A stretch of DNA of 64,000 bases from DASQHL01 sp963843685 (GTDB lineage: Bacteria; Chloroflexota; Dehalococcoidia; DSTF01; JACRBR01), in assembly GCA_963843685.1 (NCBI GenBank), contig CAWJLO010000019.1, positions 1-64,000 on the forward strand, written 5' to 3'. Positions 18,783-28,274 of the stretch are shown here, piece by piece; positions within the stretch are counted from its first letter, which is position 1; each line of letters starts with the position of its first letter. A program made the position numbers and the translations under genes. The notes under the pieces were generated by a model. It was not told where the DNA came from and made no database searches. It saw only the letters and a program-made list of their open reading frames with translations.

Positions 18783-21370
18783 GTTCACCCTGAACGGCGT
18801 CGAGGTCGACGCGCCCGCCGGCGCTCCGCTTGTCGAGGTCATCAAGAAGAACGGCGTCTGGATCTCCAACCTCTGTTACATCGACGGCCTCGCGCCCTAC
18901 GCCGGCTGTCGCACCTGCCTCGTCGAGATCGAGGGCGCGCGCGGCCTCCAGCTCTCCTGCACTTCCCGCGTCGCCGAGGGCATGGTCGTCAATACCGAGG
19001 CGCAACACGTGAAGGACGCGCGCCAGCAGGTCCTCGCCATCATCAACGCCAATCACTCGGACCGCTGCCTGACGTGCCACCGCCGCGTGAAGTGCATGCC
19101 CGGCGACATCTGCCTCCGCGACGACGTCGTTACGCACCGCTGCGTCACCTGCTCCAAGAACTACCGCTGCGAGCTCCAGTCCACCAACGAACTGCTCGAC
19201 ATGGGGTTCGACAACGTCGAGCCGTGGGCCGGCGAGGAGCGCACGTACTACCTCACCGACCAGCCCGATCCCGACCGCGCCAATCCGTTCTTCGAGTTCG
19301 ACCCGCAGATGTGCATCCTCTGCACGCGCTGCGTCCGCGCCTGCGAGGAGATCCGCCACACCAGCGCCATCACACTCTCCAACCGCGGCTACACCGCCCG
19401 CATCGCCTTCGGTGCCGGCGGCCGCATCGACGAGTCGAACTGCGACTTCTGCGGCGCCTGCATCGACGTCTGCCCCACCGCAACGCTGATGGAGAAGCCC
19501 AACAAGTGGGTCGGCCGCACGGAGGACTGGACGAGCACGGTCTGCAACTCCTGCTCCGTCGGCTGCACCATCAGCATAGGCACGCGTTCGGGCCAGGCCG
19601 TCATCGTCAAGCCCGACCGCCCCAACCCCGTCAGCGCCGACCAGATCTGCGTCCGCGGCCGATTCCACTACGACGCCGTCGCCGACAAGCAGCGACTCCA
19701 GAAGCACTACGTGCGCCGCGGCCCCACCGGGTCCCCGCAGTTCCCCGCCCACTGGGGCGAACTCGTCGAGCACACCGCCGAGCAGCTCAAGTCCATCATC
19801 GCCAGGCACGGCGCCGGCTCGGTCGCAGTGCTCGGATCGCCCTTCGCCACCAACGAGGAAAACTATCCTGGCGCAGAAGCTCGCCCGCGACGTCATCGGC
19901 ACGCCCAATGTCGATTTCAGCAGCGCCGCGCCGAACCGCGCCGCCGCACAGGCGCTCGAAGCCGCGTTCGGTACGGAGATCATGCCGTCCGACCTCGCGG
20001 ATCTCGCGCAAAGCGACGTCATCATCTGCATCGCCGACGATCTCGAGTCGACCCACAACGTCGCCGCCCTCCGCATCAAGGACGCCGTCAGCGGCCACCC
20101 GGCTGCGCCGCGCAACGGCAAGCTGCTCCTCGTTTCAGCGTTCGAAGGCGAGATGGCCGACTTCGCGGAGCCCTACGGCGGCGTCTGGCTCCGCCCCCGC
20201 CCCGGCGCGGAACCACAGGTCGTCGACGCACTCGCGAAGGGCAACGCGCCCGGCGCGCTCGTCTCCGGTGACTCCGCCACTGCCGCGAAGGTCCTCGCTC
20301 TCGCCCGCGACCCCGAGAAGCGGCTCTCCATCGTCTACGCCCCCTCACCCGTCGACTCGCAGGCTGCCGGCAACGGCGCCGCCGCTGCCGCCAACCTCGC
20401 CATCGCGCTTCGCGGTGAAGACGCCGCGAAGTCACTGCACGTCCTCCCGACGGAGGCCAACGTCAACGGCGCTCGCGACATGGGCGTCGATCCCCTGCGC
20501 GGCCCCGGCGGCGGCACGCCCGCACAGAGCGGCATGACCTTCGACGAGATGGTGGACGCCGCCATAGCCGGCAAGCTCAAGGCCATGATCGTCGTCGGCG
20601 ACAACCCGCTCATGTTCGCCCCCGGGCGCGCCCGCATCGAGCAGGCGCTCGCCGCGCTCGACCTGCTGGTCGTCATCGACAGCCTGCTCACCGACACCGC
20701 GAAGGCAGCCCACGCCGTCTTCGCCGACGTCCCGTCATACGCGAAGACCGGCACCTACACGAGCGCCGACCGCCGTGTCAGCCGCATGCACGCCGCCCTC
20801 GCCGCCCTCGGCGACGCCCGCCCGGCCCTCCTCGCCCTCACTGACCTCGCCAACGCCATCGGTGGCGCCGACACCTGGACGTACGCCCACCCGGACGCCG
20901 TCACCGACGAGATCGCCGCCACGGTCGCCGGCTACGAGCCGTTCCACTCCGGCCGCACCATCTGGAGCAAGACGCGCGTCCCGTCGCAGCCGTCTAAGGC
21001 CGAACCGCAGCCCGTCGCAGCGCCCGCGATCGGTGTCGCAAAGGGCGAGCTGCTCCTGGCGACCTTCCGCACGCTCTACACCAGCCTGGAAGGCGCAGCG
21101 ATCCACGCGTCGGACGCCGACAAGCTCCACCGCGAAGACTTCGTGGAGCTCCACCCCGCCGACGCCGCCGCCCTGCACGTCGCCGACGGCGATGAGGTCA
21201 CGCTGGCGACGGCCAACGGCGAGGTCACGCTCCCCGCTCGCATCAGCCCGCGCGTCCTCGAAGGAGTCGCTTTCGTCCCCTACTACGTCGATGGCGGGGC
21301 CGTCACCAAGCTCCTCGCCCCCGGCGGTGCCCCCACCGCCGTCAAGCTCAAGGTCGCCGCCACGGCGTAG
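18775..21370 (+). CDS. nuoG: NuoG-like iron-sulfur subunit, frameshifted
   Basis: About 864 residues if one C of 19867-19868 is removed, which joins NEENY to LAQKLARDVIGTPN. The N terminus has a [2Fe-2S] site (C34, C45, C48, C62). Next comes a His-Cys [4Fe-4S] motif H94-x3-C98-x2-C101-x5-C107, and then, unusually, a second C123-x2-C126-x5-C132 with C113 between. The ferredoxin motifs CILCTRCVRACEE and CDFCGACIDVCPT follow, then CNSCSVGC, which heads a molybdopterin-oxidoreductase-type domain. The Cys/Sec site of active formate dehydrogenases is not seen, so a structural NuoG role is favoured. The GTG start has GGCGAGCGAG-type purines upstream and overlaps nuoI. The frame break in such a conserved gene suggests a consensus error. 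Confidence 0.82.
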
Positions 21371-21401
21371 CCCTCACCAGCTCCCGCCGCCGCCGCAACG
21401 A

Positions 21402-22049
21402 TCAGTTCAGCACGCCGAACCCGGACGTCTTCTGTCGTATGAAGCTCGCCAGCCGCCCCCGCATGTCCGGCAGCCGCTCGGCGATGATCTCCAGCTCGCG
21501 CGTCAGCCGTGCCGTCGGCGACAGCAGCTCCAGCAGCTCCTGCTTCAGCTCCGCCGGCACGTCCAGCCGCGCGCCGATGTAGTCCGCCGCCTCGCCGGGC
21601 TCGTCGGGCAGGTAGATCCCGCGCGTCCACTGGTTACCCAGCGCCAGGTACGTGGAGAAGTACTCGTTGAACAGCTCCTGCGCCCGCGGCAGCAGCTCCC
21701 CCGCCGCCGCATCCGGGCGCTCCTGCTCCAGCGGCGTTACCTCGCCCCGCAGGTACGGCTGCGTCGTGTTCAGCGCCAGGATGCGGAATCGCCGCTCCCC
21801 GATCGTGAACAGGTTCATCCGTCCGTCTTCCAGGTACTCACACTGCGAGATGCGCGCCGTCGTCCCCACGTCGTGCGGTACCGCCGTCCCGCCCACCTCC
21901 GCCCCGGACTTGATCAGCAGCACCCCGAACGGCGTGTCCTCCTCGATGCACTCCCGGATCATGATCCGGTAGCGCTCTTCGAAGATGTGGAGCGGCATCC
22001 GCATGCCCGGGAACAGCACCGTCTGAAGCGGGAACAGGCGCAGGTCCAT
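21402..22049 (-). CDS. LON substrate-binding-domain protein
   Basis: The 215-residue protein is a stand-alone version of the N-terminal (substrate-binding) domain of Lon protease. It has the typical start LRLFPLQTVLFPGMRMPLHI, then FEERYRIMIRECIEE, FGVLLIKSGAEVGG and GERRFRILAL. There is no ATPase or Ser-Lys protease part, so it may act as an adaptor or in another protein-quality role. The start codon lacks a Shine-Dalgarno but has a TATCAT -10 box ending seven bases upstream, consistent with a leaderless transcript. It converges with nuoG. Confidence 0.88.
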   Translation of the reverse strand: MDLRLFPLQTVLFPGMRMPLHIFEERYRIMIRECIEEDTPFGVLLIKSGAEVGGTAVPHDVGTTARISQCEYLEDGRMNLFTIGERRFRILALNTTQPYLRGEVTPLEQERPDAAAGELLPRAQELFNEYFSTYLALGNQWTRGIYLPDEPGEAADYIGARLDVPAELKQELLELLSPTARLTRELEIIAERLPDMRGRLASFIRQKTSGFGVLN

Positions 22050-22056
22050 CGACCGG

Positions 22057-22062
22057 ATGATA
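22057..22062 (-). promoter_or_regulatory. -10 box for leaderless transcript of LON-domain gene
   Basis: On the minus strand TATCAT is followed by seven bases and then the start codon, so transcription would begin at or next to the ATG. No clear -35 is visible. Confidence 0.45.
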
Positions 22063-22164
22063 GCAAGGTGCGCCTGCCCGTGACCGGTGCCCGGGACTGG
22101 CCCGCGAGCACCCTCCGCCGTTCTTCCCGGGCGCCGGAGGCTGTTACGAAACATCCCCGCCTCC

Positions 22165-22193
22165 TTGACCCCGCGCGGGCACAGTCAGATAAT
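22165..22193 (+). promoter_or_regulatory. Promoter of Zn-ribbon/thiolase unit
   Basis: TTGACC at 22165-22170 and GATAAT at 22188-22193 are spaced by 17 bases. The transcript would start near 22200 and carry a leader of about 150 bases before the Zn-ribbon protein; I see no recognisable riboswitch in that leader. Confidence 0.6.
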
Positions 22194-22351
22194 GCCGATC
22201 GCCTCTGCGGAGCACCGCTGGCGGTGGTGGCGCTCTGTTCGGGCCGTGCGGCACGTGGATGCGAACACCTGTGGGCGCGGGGAAAGCGCTCGGCACGGCA
22301 TCACATCTCCTTCCTGCACGCGGCTTGGCTCTGATTCACAAGGAGGCCGCT

Positions 22352-22783
22352 TTGGCAGACGCAGCAACCGCCGAAAAGCAACAGAGACCCATCGTCCCGT
22401 TCCTCAAGATCCCGGCCGATCCGGCGGAGAAGCCGTATCTCGCCGGGAGCCGCTGCAAGCAGTGCGGGGCCACCTACCTGGGCACCCGCATGGCCTGCAG
22501 CCGCTGCTTCGCCACGGACCCCATGGAGGAAGTGAAGCTCAGCGACCGCGGCGAGCTGCACGTCTTCTCCATCGTCCACCAGTCGGCGCCCGGCGTGCCG
22601 ACGCCGTACGTCGCCGCCATCGTCGACCTGCCGGAGGGTGTCAGCGTCCGCTGCAACATCAACGGCGTCGAGGCGGACCCCAAGAACCTGAAGTTCGGCA
22701 TGCCCGTCCAGATGGTGACCGAGAAGATCCGCACGGACCGTGAAGGCAACGACGTCATCGCCTTCAGCTTCAAGCCGGTCTAG
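22352..22783 (+). CDS. OB-fold/zinc-ribbon (DUF35-type) acyl-CoA-associated protein
   Basis: The 143-residue protein has a rubredoxin-like zinc ribbon CKQCGATYLGTRMACSRC followed by an OB fold (GELHVFSIVHQSAPGVPTPY, VAAIVDLPEGVSVRCNI). DUF35/ChsH2 proteins partner thiolases or hydratases and stabilise acyl-CoA complexes. The gene immediately before a thiolase is the standard context and supports that role. The start is TTG, chosen because AAGGAGG lies seven bases upstream. It is 85 bases from the thiolase, most likely one operon behind the promoter at 22165. Confidence 0.88.
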   Translation: MADAATAEKQQRPIVPFLKIPADPAEKPYLAGSRCKQCGATYLGTRMACSRCFATDPMEEVKLSDRGELHVFSIVHQSAPGVPTPYVAAIVDLPEGVSVRCNINGVEADPKNLKFGMPVQMVTEKIRTDREGNDVIAFSFKPV

Positions 22784-22868
22784 CCCTACCCGCAAGGCCA
22801 TCCCGGCCGCGCCGGGAAGCTGCTAGCCGCCGTTCCGGAGAGAGCGGCGAACGAAAGAAGGAAGCAAC

Positions 22869-24014
22869 ATGAGAGACGTAGCCGTGATCGGCGTGGCGAT
22901 GATCAAGTTCGGCCGCTACCCGGAGAAGACGGTTCCCGAACTGGCCGGCCAGGCCGCCCTCCTCGCCCTCAAGGACGCTGGCGTCGACATGAAAGACGTC
23001 GAGCTCGTCACGAGCGGCAACCTCTACCAGTCGAACGCCATGGTCGGCCAACGCATCATGCAGACCATCGGCCAGACCGGCGTGCCCGTGATCAACGTCG
23101 CGAACGCCTGCGCCACCGGCTCCACCGCCTTCCGCGAGGCGTACTTCGCCGTCGCCTCCGGCGCCTACGACATGACCATGGCCATCGGCTCCGAGCAGAT
23201 GGGCAAGATGGGCCTGCTCGGCGGCGGTGGCGGCGCCGGCGACCCGGCCTACAGCACAGAGGGCGTCCTCGGCTCAGGCCTCATGCCCGCCGTCTTCGGC
23301 ATGGCCGGCGTCGAGCACATGCGCAAGTACGGCACCACGCAGGAGCAGTTCGCCAAGGTCTCCGTCAAGAACCACAAGCACTCCATGCACAACCCGTACT
23401 CGCAGTACCAGACCGAGGTCGGCCTCGAGGACGTGCTCAACGCCCGCGTCGTTTCGTGGCCCAACACGCTCTACATGTGCTGCCCCACCGGCGACGGCGC
23501 CGCGGCCGCCATCCTCTGCTCCATGGACAAGGCGCGCCAGTACACCACCAAGCCTATTCGCGTCGCCGCCTCCGTCCTCACGTCGGACCCGTGGACGCAG
23601 CGCGACCTCATCATGCCCGACATCAACACCCTCACCCGCAACGCGTCCAAGGAAGCCTACGAGAAGGCCGGCATCGGGCCATCCGATCTCGACCTCATCG
23701 AGCTGCACGACTGCTTCGCCACCGCGGAGCTGCTGCACTACGAGAACCTCGGCATCTGCGGCGAAGGCGAGGCCGGCCGCATGATCGATGAAGGCGCAAC
23801 CGCCGTCGGCGGCAAGATCCCGGTCAACGCCAGCGGCGGCCTGCTCTCAAAGGGCCACCCGCTCGGCGCGACCGGCGTCGCCAACGTCTGTGAAGTCGTC
23901 TGGCACCTCCGCGGCGAAGCCGGCAACCGCCAGGTCGAAGGCGCGAAGGTCGGCCTGGCCCACGTCATCGGCCTCGGTTCCGCCTGCACCATCCAGATCC
24001 TCGAAAAGGTCTAG
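22869..24014 (+). CDS. Thiolase / acetyl-CoA acetyltransferase (SCP-x type)
   Basis: The 381-residue enzyme belongs to the SCP2-thiolase-like branch of the thiolase superfamily, which cleaves or condenses beta-ketoacyl-CoA. The nucleophile is Cys81 in NACATGS. The HDCFATAE loop, the histidine of SKGHPLGATG and the near-C-terminal cysteine in GLGSACTIQ complete the active site. Length is normal for this branch. AGAAGGAAG precedes the ATG. Its partner DUF35 gene lies just upstream. A bidirectional terminator follows. Substrate chain length is not determinable. Confidence 0.93.
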   Translation: MRDVAVIGVAMIKFGRYPEKTVPELAGQAALLALKDAGVDMKDVELVTSGNLYQSNAMVGQRIMQTIGQTGVPVINVANACATGSTAFREAYFAVASGAYDMTMAIGSEQMGKMGLLGGGGGAGDPAYSTEGVLGSGLMPAVFGMAGVEHMRKYGTTQEQFAKVSVKNHKHSMHNPYSQYQTEVGLEDVLNARVVSWPNTLYMCCPTGDGAAAAILCSMDKARQYTTKPIRVAASVLTSDPWTQRDLIMPDINTLTRNASKEAYEKAGIGPSDLDLIELHDCFATAELLHYENLGICGEGEAGRMIDEGATAVGGKIPVNASGGLLSKGHPLGATGVANVCEVVWHLRGEAGNRQVEGAKVGLAHVIGLGSACTIQILEKV

Positions 24015-24038
24015 CAGTCCGCTGCCCGTGGAACGCTG

Positions 24039-24070
24039 AAAAGGGCCGCTCGAAACCGAGCGGCCCTTTC
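24039..24070. terminator. Bidirectional rho-independent terminator
   Basis: AAAGGGCCGCTCG pairs with CGAGCGGCCCTTT around AAAC. The stem is 12-13 base pairs, with T-rich sequence on the plus side and A-rich sequence on the other, so it can stop both the thiolase transcript and the convergent argS transcript. Confidence 0.9.
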
Positions 24071-24098
24071 TCCTCATCGAACGTTACGACCCGCGCCG

Positions 24099-25769
24099 CT
24101 ACATCCGTTCCGGTGTCGACATCCCCATCAGCGTCAACGCGCGCGCCAGCGCCACCTTCGCCGCGCGGCACAGCTTCAGCCGCGCGATCGACAGCGGCAA
24201 GTTCTCCGCATCCAGCACATGACACTCGGTATAGAAGGCGTGGAACGCCGTCGCCAGCTCCTGCGCGTAGTGCGGCAGGTGGTGTGGCTCAAGCTTCTTC
24301 GCCATGAGCTGCACCAGCTCCGGCAACTCCAGCATCTTTCGGATCAGCTCAAGCTCCGCCGGGTGCGTCAGCAGCGAGACATCAGCGTCATCATCGCCGT
24401 GCTCTGGCAGCCGCTCCTTCGCGTTGGTGATGATGCCGGCGATCCGCGCGTGCGCGTACTGCACGTAGTAGACCGGGTTCTCGGCCGATTGTCGTTTCGC
24501 CAGCTCCAGGTCGAACTCCATCTGGCTGTCCGCCGAACGCGCCAGGAAGAAGAAGCGCGCCGCGTCCGCGCCCACCTCGTCGACCACGTCCCGGATCAGC
24601 ACGATGTTTCCGGCGCGCTTCGAAAGCCGCACCAGCTCCTCGCCCCGACGGAAGCTCACCAGCTGATAGATCAGGATGTCCAGCCGCGCCGGATCCACCC
24701 CCAGCGCCTCCACCGCCGCCTTCATGCGTGACACGTGGCCCTGGTGGTCCGCCCCCCACACGTCGATCACCCGGTCGAATCCGCGCCCGACCAGCTTGTC
24801 GTAGTGATAGGCGATGTCCGACGCGAAGTACGTCGGCCGTCCGGTGCTCCGCACGACGACGTTGTCCTTATCCTCTCCCAGCTCCGTGGACGCGAACCAC
24901 AGCGCGCCCTCTTTTTCGACCAGGTACTTCTTCTCGCGCAGCGCCGCCATCGCGCGGTCGTAGACGCTCTCGCCTTCGTACACCCACCGCTCGCGGAACC
25001 AGACGTCGTACGTCACGCCCAGCCGCCGCAGATCCTCCTCGATCCCCTCGACGATCAGATCGACCCCGCGCAGCACCATCTCCGCCGGCGGATCGTCGAC
25101 CGTCGCGTCCTTGAACCTGTCGCCGAACTCGTCGCGCAGCGTCTTCGCCACGTCGATCATGTACTCGCCCGGATAGCCGTCGGCAGGGATCTCGATGTTC
25201 TTCCCGTAAAGCTGCAGATACCGCGCGACCAGCGTCCGCCCGAACACCTCCGTCTGTGTCCCGGCGTCGTTGACCAGGTACTCGCGCTGCACGTCGTACC
25301 CGGCCGCCGCCAGCACAGAAGCGAGCGCGCTGCCGATCGCCGCGCCGCGGCCGTTGCCCGCCGTCAGCGGCCCCGTCGGGTTCGCGCTCACGAACTCAAC
25401 CTGTACGCGCGCGCCGTGCCCGAGATCGACGTCGCCGAACGATGCACCCGCGTCGACGATCGCGTTCACCTGCTGCGCCAGCCATCCCTCGGACAGACGG
25501 AAGTTGATGAATCCCGGCGGCGCCGCCTCAGCCGCGCTCAGTGCCTCCCCCACGGGAATGCGCGCTGCCAGTGTCTTCGCAAGATCGAGGGGGTTCGCCC
25601 GCGCGGCCCGCGCGAGCCGCAACGGTAGGTTCGTCGCGTAGTCGCCGTGCTCCGGCCTCGCCGGCCGCTCGATGACGATCTCGGGCAAGACCGCCCTCGG
25701 AAGCGCGCCATCCGCCATCGCGGATTGCGCCGCCTCCTCAACCATACGCGCCAGGTCGTCGCGAATCAT
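24099..25769 (-). CDS. argS: Arginyl-tRNA synthetase
   Basis: The 556-residue class I synthetase charges tRNA-Arg. It has the N-terminal Add-1 domain (RPEHGDYATNLPLRLAR) and the catalytic entry VEFVSANPTGPLTAGNGRG. The characteristic FRERWVYEGESVYD, WGADHQGHVSRM and KMSKS-region RLSKRAG follow, then the DALR C-terminal anticodon domain ending in LCRAAKVALARALTLMGM. The HIGH signature is altered: both histidines of HxGH are replaced (TAGN), whereas many ArgRSs keep HVGH or HVGN. The protein is otherwise complete, so it is very probably the active enzyme. It ends at the shared bidirectional terminator. Confidence 0.96.
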   Translation of the reverse strand: MIRDDLARMVEEAAQSAMADGALPRAVLPEIVIERPARPEHGDYATNLPLRLARAARANPLDLAKTLAARIPVGEALSAAEAAPPGFINFRLSEGWLAQQVNAIVDAGASFGDVDLGHGARVQVEFVSANPTGPLTAGNGRGAAIGSALASVLAAAGYDVQREYLVNDAGTQTEVFGRTLVARYLQLYGKNIEIPADGYPGEYMIDVAKTLRDEFGDRFKDATVDDPPAEMVLRGVDLIVEGIEEDLRRLGVTYDVWFRERWVYEGESVYDRAMAALREKKYLVEKEGALWFASTELGEDKDNVVVRSTGRPTYFASDIAYHYDKLVGRGFDRVIDVWGADHQGHVSRMKAAVEALGVDPARLDILIYQLVSFRRGEELVRLSKRAGNIVLIRDVVDEVGADAARFFFLARSADSQMEFDLELAKRQSAENPVYYVQYAHARIAGIITNAKERLPEHGDDDADVSLLTHPAELELIRKMLELPELVQLMAKKLEPHHLPHYAQELATAFHAFYTECHVLDAENLPLSIARLKLCRAAKVALARALTLMGMSTPERM

Positions 25770-25878
25770 GCCTGATCAAATGCAAATGCGCGCTGCCGGA
25801 TCAATGCAACTGCCTCGTCCACGGCTTCGCGCGCATGCTCGATGATGCCCGCAGCGTAGCGCATGCCCCTTCCGGGCG

Positions 25879-26526
25879 CTACGCTCTGGCTTCGCCGCCT
25901 GCTGGGATCTCAATCCTCGGCCGCAGGTAAGCGCAGATCATCTCGACGCATTCGGCCACATATTGCGTCGCCTCCTCGCCATCCGCGAGCACGAATGTCT
26001 GGTACACGGCGATCGAGATCAGCCCGATCACCAGCCGCGTCATGATCGATGCGTCGCCGGCGCGCAGGTGGCCCTGCGACATCGCCTCTTGCGCCTCCTC
26101 AACCATGGGCCGCAACTGGTCGTGGAATGCCTGGCGGAGCGCTTGCGTCACGTCGCTGCCGGGGTCCGTGTTCAGCACGACCAGGCGAATCAGGTCGCGG
26201 TTCCGCTCGCAGACGGAGAACACCGCCTCCACCTTCCGCCGAATCGTGTCTTCCAGCGACACCGCGATCGGCGTGGTGAACACCGCCGTCGCGATCAGCT
26301 CGTTCAGGTGCACGCTCAGCGCCGCGAACACCGCCTCCTTCGACGCAAAGTAGAGGTAGATCGTGCCGAGCGCGATGTCGGCCTCTTCGGCGATGTCCGC
26401 GATCGTCGTGCCGCGCAGGCCGCGAGCCGCGAACGCCCGACGCGCCGCCTCGAGGATCACTTCACGACGCGCCGCCTTCGCCCGTTCATGGCGAGCGCTA
26501 CGGGTGGGGGCTTGTGCTTCGACCAA
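25879..26526 (-). CDS. TetR-family transcriptional regulator
   Basis: The 215-residue protein has a TetR N-terminal DNA-binding domain, ILEAARRAFAARGLRGTTIA then DIAEEADIALGTIYLYFASK, at about residues 24-65. The ligand-binding helical domain has the TetR_C_6/AcrR look, with LEDTIRRKVEAVFSV. It is probably a repressor responding to a small hydrophobic ligand. Its target is not obvious: neighbours are argS on the same strand and a tRNA on the other. The TTG start is supported by AAGGAG eight bases upstream. Confidence 0.88.
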   Translation of the reverse strand: MVEAQAPTRSARHERAKAARREVILEAARRAFAARGLRGTTIADIAEEADIALGTIYLYFASKEAVFAALSVHLNELIATAVFTTPIAVSLEDTIRRKVEAVFSVCERNRDLIRLVVLNTDPGSDVTQALRQAFHDQLRPMVEEAQEAMSQGHLRAGDASIMTRLVIGLISIAVYQTFVLADGEEATQYVAECVEMICAYLRPRIEIPAGGEARA

Positions 26527-26643
26527 GACGAGACTCCTTCGCGAGCCCTCATTCTCAAGTCGCCCGTCGCGTCTGTCAACCGCGCGACCACTCCGGGAGA
26601 ACGCAGCTCCGCCGCCGCCGTCCCTGTTAGAATCCCCTGCGAC

Positions 26644-26718
26644 GGGCCCGTAGCTCAGCGGCAGAGCACCCGGCTCATAACCGGAGGCGCGCAGGTTCGA
26701 TCCCTGCCGGGCCCACCA
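26644..26718 (+). tRNA. tRNA-Met (CAU)
   Basis: GGGCCCG pairs with CGGGCCC, followed by A and encoded CCA. The anticodon loop CTCATAA gives CAU. The first pair is G-C and the anticodon stem lacks the initiator GGG/CCC signature, so it is an elongator Met tRNA. A tRNA-Ile with lysidine-modified C34 cannot be excluded from sequence alone. A TAGAAT -10 box lies about ten bases upstream. Confidence 0.92.
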
Positions 26719-26748
26719 CCCTCCTGCACGGGGCGTTCGGCACGATCA

Positions 26749-27711
26749 TCAAGCCCCGGGTTCCGGGCCCGGCGGGTTCGCGCCGAGATAACGCAGCGTC
26801 GCCTCGTCCGTCGTGCCGTACCGCCAGACGTCCAGCACGGGCATCTGCTGCGACCACGCCGCGTGGGCGAATCGCGCCCACCCTCCCGGATCGCCGTCCG
26901 GCGCCTGCCCGACCGGTACCACCCAACGGTCGAACGGGGCTAATAGTTGCCGCGTCGTGTCGACAAGGAACTCCGGCGTGATGCCGTCCGGGCCGGGCGG
27001 AAAGCCCATGTACGTGTACGCCCGCACGTTGTCGTCCGTATTGAACACGTCCCAGTACAGCTGCGGCCGGATCCCGTCACAGAACGTCGCGAACTCCCCC
27101 ACCGGCGCCGCCAGCATCTTCCACGGCCGCGGATCGATCGCCACGTCGATGCGCGCGAACTCGGCACGCGCCCGCAGCTCATCCCCGAAGCGCAGCGCGT
27201 CGTCGCTGCTCCCCACCCAGAAGCCGTCGTCGCTCTCCAGGTCCAGCGTCAGGCTGCGCGCCCCGGCGCCGAGCACGTCGGCTGCCATCGCGGCCTCCTG
27301 CACCGGATCGACGCCCTTCACCACCGCCCACGCGTGAAAGGGCACGCCGTATCGCTCGAAGATCCCCGCGACCGTCTCCACCTGTCCCGGCCCGTCGATC
27401 GCGTCCGCCGCGTCATCGTACTTCGACATCCACTCCACGCCGTCGTGCGTCTTCATCACCACCGCCAGCCCGTACTGCGACAGCGTCTGTGCTATCTCCT
27501 CCGCCGGCCCGTCGATCGAGAACTGCCACGCCCAGACGCCGTGCCGTAGCGGCAGGGCGTCCTTCGCCTGCACGAACCGGCGAAGGATCGGCGCTGAGCA
27601 CTCCGTGTTCGCCAGGCTCAGCGCCGCGCCGCCCGCCATCACGCCCATCGCGGCGAGAAAGCGGCGTCTGCTGACAGTACGGTCGAGGATCGGAGTCACT
27701 GCGCCACCCAC
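26749..27711 (-). CDS. Tat-exported protein of unknown function
   Basis: The 320-residue product begins with a twin-arginine signal, VSRRRFLAAMGVMAGGAALS, predicting folded export. The mature part has alternating strands and helices, acidic patches (LTLDLESDDGFW, IDVAIDPRPW) and IRPQLYWDVFNT, suggestive of a TIM-barrel glycoside-hydrolase-like fold, possibly of the DUF4015 or GH type. I do not recognise the family with certainty. The start is GTG; a second GTG five codons later is equally possible. It ends beside the tRNA-Met gene on the opposite strand. Confidence 0.7.
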   Translation of the reverse strand: MGGAVTPILDRTVSRRRFLAAMGVMAGGAALSLANTECSAPILRRFVQAKDALPLRHGVWAWQFSIDGPAEEIAQTLSQYGLAVVMKTHDGVEWMSKYDDAADAIDGPGQVETVAGIFERYGVPFHAWAVVKGVDPVQEAAMAADVLGAGARSLTLDLESDDGFWVGSSDDALRFGDELRARAEFARIDVAIDPRPWKMLAAPVGEFATFCDGIRPQLYWDVFNTDDNVRAYTYMGFPPGPDGITPEFLVDTTRQLLAPFDRWVVPVGQAPDGDPGGWARFAHAAWSQQMPVLDVWRYGTTDEATLRYLGANPPGPEPGA

Positions 27712-27989
27712 CCCTGATCATCGGCCGCGGGACTCCCAACTCTGTAGCGGCCGCGCCTCGCTCCGCTCATTCCCGACGAATGGGTCGGTGGTCACCTCAT
27801 GAACCTGACACCTCGCCTGCCACCCAGCCGCCGCTAGGTGCCGCCCCCCCAGATAGCGCCAGCCGTGAACCACGGCCAACAGCCGCCTCCAGCCGATGCC
27901 GATACATGAGTGGCGATGCCGCTCGGCGCCGGAACGCGCCCCGCACCGCCACCTGACGGCGGCACGCAGATGCGAAGGAGACGCAGGCG

Positions 27990-28205
27990 ATGCTTATTCT
28001 GACCCGCAAGGTCGACCAGGGAATCGTGATCTCAGGCAACATCCTCGTCCGCGTGCTCGGCGTCGAGCGTGACCGCGTGAAGATCGGCATCAGCGCCCCG
28101 GGAGAGGTCACCGTCCTCCGCCAGGAGCTCTGGCACGAGGGCGAGGAGAACCAGCCGTTCGAGAAGAAGAACCGCCCCGACGGGCCGTCGGCAGCCTCCG
28201 CCTGA
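27990..28205 (+). CDS. csrA: Carbon storage regulator CsrA
   Basis: The 71-residue RNA-binding protein has the full CsrA/RsmA fold: MLILTRKVDQGIVISGNILV, VLGVERDRVKIGISAPGEV and VLRQELW. The conserved Leu4 and the C-terminal RNA-contact region are intact; a charged tail of about 20 residues is variable in the family. CsrA dimers bind GGA motifs in mRNA leaders and control translation, carbon flux and motility. GAAGGAG lies before the ATG and an intrinsic terminator follows, so it is a monocistronic gene. In flagellated bacteria it often sits beside fliW; no fliW or flagellar gene is here. Confidence 0.96.
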   Translation: MLILTRKVDQGIVISGNILVRVLGVERDRVKIGISAPGEVTVLRQELWHEGEENQPFEKKNRPDGPSAASA

Positions 28206-28226
28206 AGCCCCTGACCACGATCGACG

Positions 28227-28249
28227 AAACCGCCCTTCGGGGCGGTTTT
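28227..28249 (+). terminator. csrA intrinsic terminator
   Basis: AAACCGCCC and GGGCGGTTTT pair around TTCG (a stable tetraloop) and end in TTTT, 20 bases after the csrA stop codon. Confidence 0.92.
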
Positions 28250-28274
28250 CCGTTGTCGGCGCATTTCCTGCCGC

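Noticed and set aside
18775..21370. Formate dehydrogenase alpha subunit
   Set aside because: The iron-sulfur layout is compatible, but the catalytic Cys/Sec region is not seen and the partner gene is NuoI-like, so NuoG fits better.
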